From Sphingomonadales bacterium (GTDB lineage: Bacteria; Pseudomonadota; Alphaproteobacteria; Sphingomonadales; Emcibacteraceae), in assembly GCA_011051815.1 (NCBI GenBank), contig DRKK01000133.1, forward strand, positions 1 to 7,374: a stretch of DNA of 7,374 bases. Direction: 5' to 3'. Numbering within the stretch: the stretch's first letter is position 1; every line of letters starts with the position of its first letter. The translations under genes and the position numbers were made by a program. The notes beneath the pieces were generated by a model that saw only the letters and a list, made by a program, of their open reading frames with translations, had not been told where the DNA came from and searched no databases. Of the stretch, positions 6,609-7,374 are shown in pieces.

Positions 6609-7374
6609 ATGAAGGAGTTAAGGCACAGGTTTTCCTCTGGCTTCTTTATCTTTCTGTCCCTTGCCTTGCTCATTTTCGGGCGCAGTAATTCCGTTCTGAT
6701 AAACGAGATGCGCACAGGTGTTACCGATTTTTTCGTGCCAGTGCTTGATGTGGCCTCGCGCCCCTTTTCGGCGGCGAATGATTTTGCCAAATGGACACAG
6801 GAACTGGCGATCGTTTTCTCAGAGAATGAACGTCTGCGGCAGGAAAACCAGCAGTTGAAACAGGCGCAGATCAAGGCGTCCCAGCTGGCCATTGATAATC
6901 AAAGACTGAAAAAACTGCTCAATATCGGTGAGGGCCGGGTGACGACCATTGCCGCCGCCCGGGTGGTGTCGGACAGCGATAGCCCGTTTTTCAAAAGTGT
7001 TCTGATCAATCGCGGCACCCGTGACGGCGTTAAAAAAGGCCTGGCGATTATCAATGAGGATGGCATTATTGGCCGGACAATAACCGTGGGCGATACATCG
7101 GCCCGGGTTCTTCTGGCCACGGATATAAACAGTCGTATTCCGGTAAAGCTGGCCGCCAGCGGCATCAATATGGTGCTTGAGGGCGATAATTCGCCCTATC
7201 CGAAACTGTCCTTTCTGCCCATTGGGGAGAAGCTGGCCGTTGGTGACCTGATTTTAACCTCCGGATATGGTATGGTCTTTCCCCATGATCTGCCCGTGGG
7301 GCAGGTGGTGGATATGGGGCCGGATGGTATCAGGATAAAATTATCAGCCAAGCTGTATAACCTGAATTATGTCA
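6609..7374 (+). CDS. mreC: Rod-shape-determining protein MreC (3' end outside window)
   Basis: The frame is open from the ATG at 6609 to the window edge, 255 codons, with no stop; MreC is usually somewhat longer, so the C-terminus is missing. MreC is a bitopic inner-membrane protein whose periplasmic part dimerises or polymerises and activates the PBP2-RodA wall synthase together with MreB and MreD. Features seen: a short basic cytoplasmic tail (MKELRHR), one membrane span at about 8-24, a heptad-rich coiled coil at about 66-104 (SENERLRQENQQLKQ within it), then the beta-rich core with the family motifs LINRGTRDGVKKG, GIIGRTITVG and ATDINSRIPVKL. The start is supported by GAGGG (6598-6602), 6 bp upstream. 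It lies 27 bp after mreB and is almost certainly co-transcribed with it; mreD would be expected next. Confidence 0.96.
   Translation, partial: MKELRHRFSSGFFIFLSLALLIFGRSNSVLINEMRTGVTDFFVPVLDVASRPFSAANDFAKWTQELAIVFSENERLRQENQQLKQAQIKASQLAIDNQRLKKLLNIGEGRVTTIAAARVVSDSDSPFFKSVLINRGTRDGVKKGLAIINEDGIIGRTITVGDTSARVLLATDINSRIPVKLAASGINMVLEGDNSPYPKLSFLPIGEKLAVGDLILTSGYGMVFPHDLPVGQVVDMGPDGIRIKLSAKLYNLNYV

Overview
This window most likely comes from an alphaproteobacterial chromosome. The evidence is a typical alphaproteobacterial-looking MreB, a leuA gene upstream of the mre cell-shape genes, moderate GC with AT-rich gaps, and a DUF805 membrane protein. I cannot name the genus. No mobile element, CRISPR array, tRNA or rRNA was seen.

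Layout. Positions 2-97 hold the last 31 codons of an upstream gene. It is followed 18 bp later by a Rieske [2Fe-2S] protein with a large helical C-terminal part that I do not recognise (116-1687, +). Tail to tail with it is a small VOC/glyoxalase-fold protein (1694-2077, -), with a promoter and a candidate operator upstream. Next comes a DUF805 membrane protein (2369-2737, +). Its gap to leuA carries a palindrome with an embedded promoter-like sequence, a 24-codon leader peptide in which 10 codons are leucine, and two mutually exclusive RNA hairpins. Together these look like a ribosome-mediated leucine attenuator for leuA (3048-4592, +). A permuted papain-fold (YiiX/C92-like) hydrolase (4607-5368, -) converges on leuA; its 3' end carries an 18-bp-period tandem duplication that spans both stop codons. 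It is divergent from mreB (5544-6581, +), which is followed by mreC (6609 to the window end, +, cut off).

How the parts work together. The right half combines leucine biosynthesis (LeuA with its leader switch) and cell elongation (MreB filament and MreC periplasmic scaffold), with a putative cell-envelope or lipid hydrolase transcribed divergently from mreB. The left half is accessory: a Rieske fusion of unknown reaction, a VOC protein and a DUF805 protein, with no clear shared pathway.

The most interesting items are the leucine leader/attenuator, whose competing hairpins share one AGGGG segment but lack an obvious U-tract, and the Rieske protein with its histidine-bearing helical domain. 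No wholly new multi-gene system is evident.
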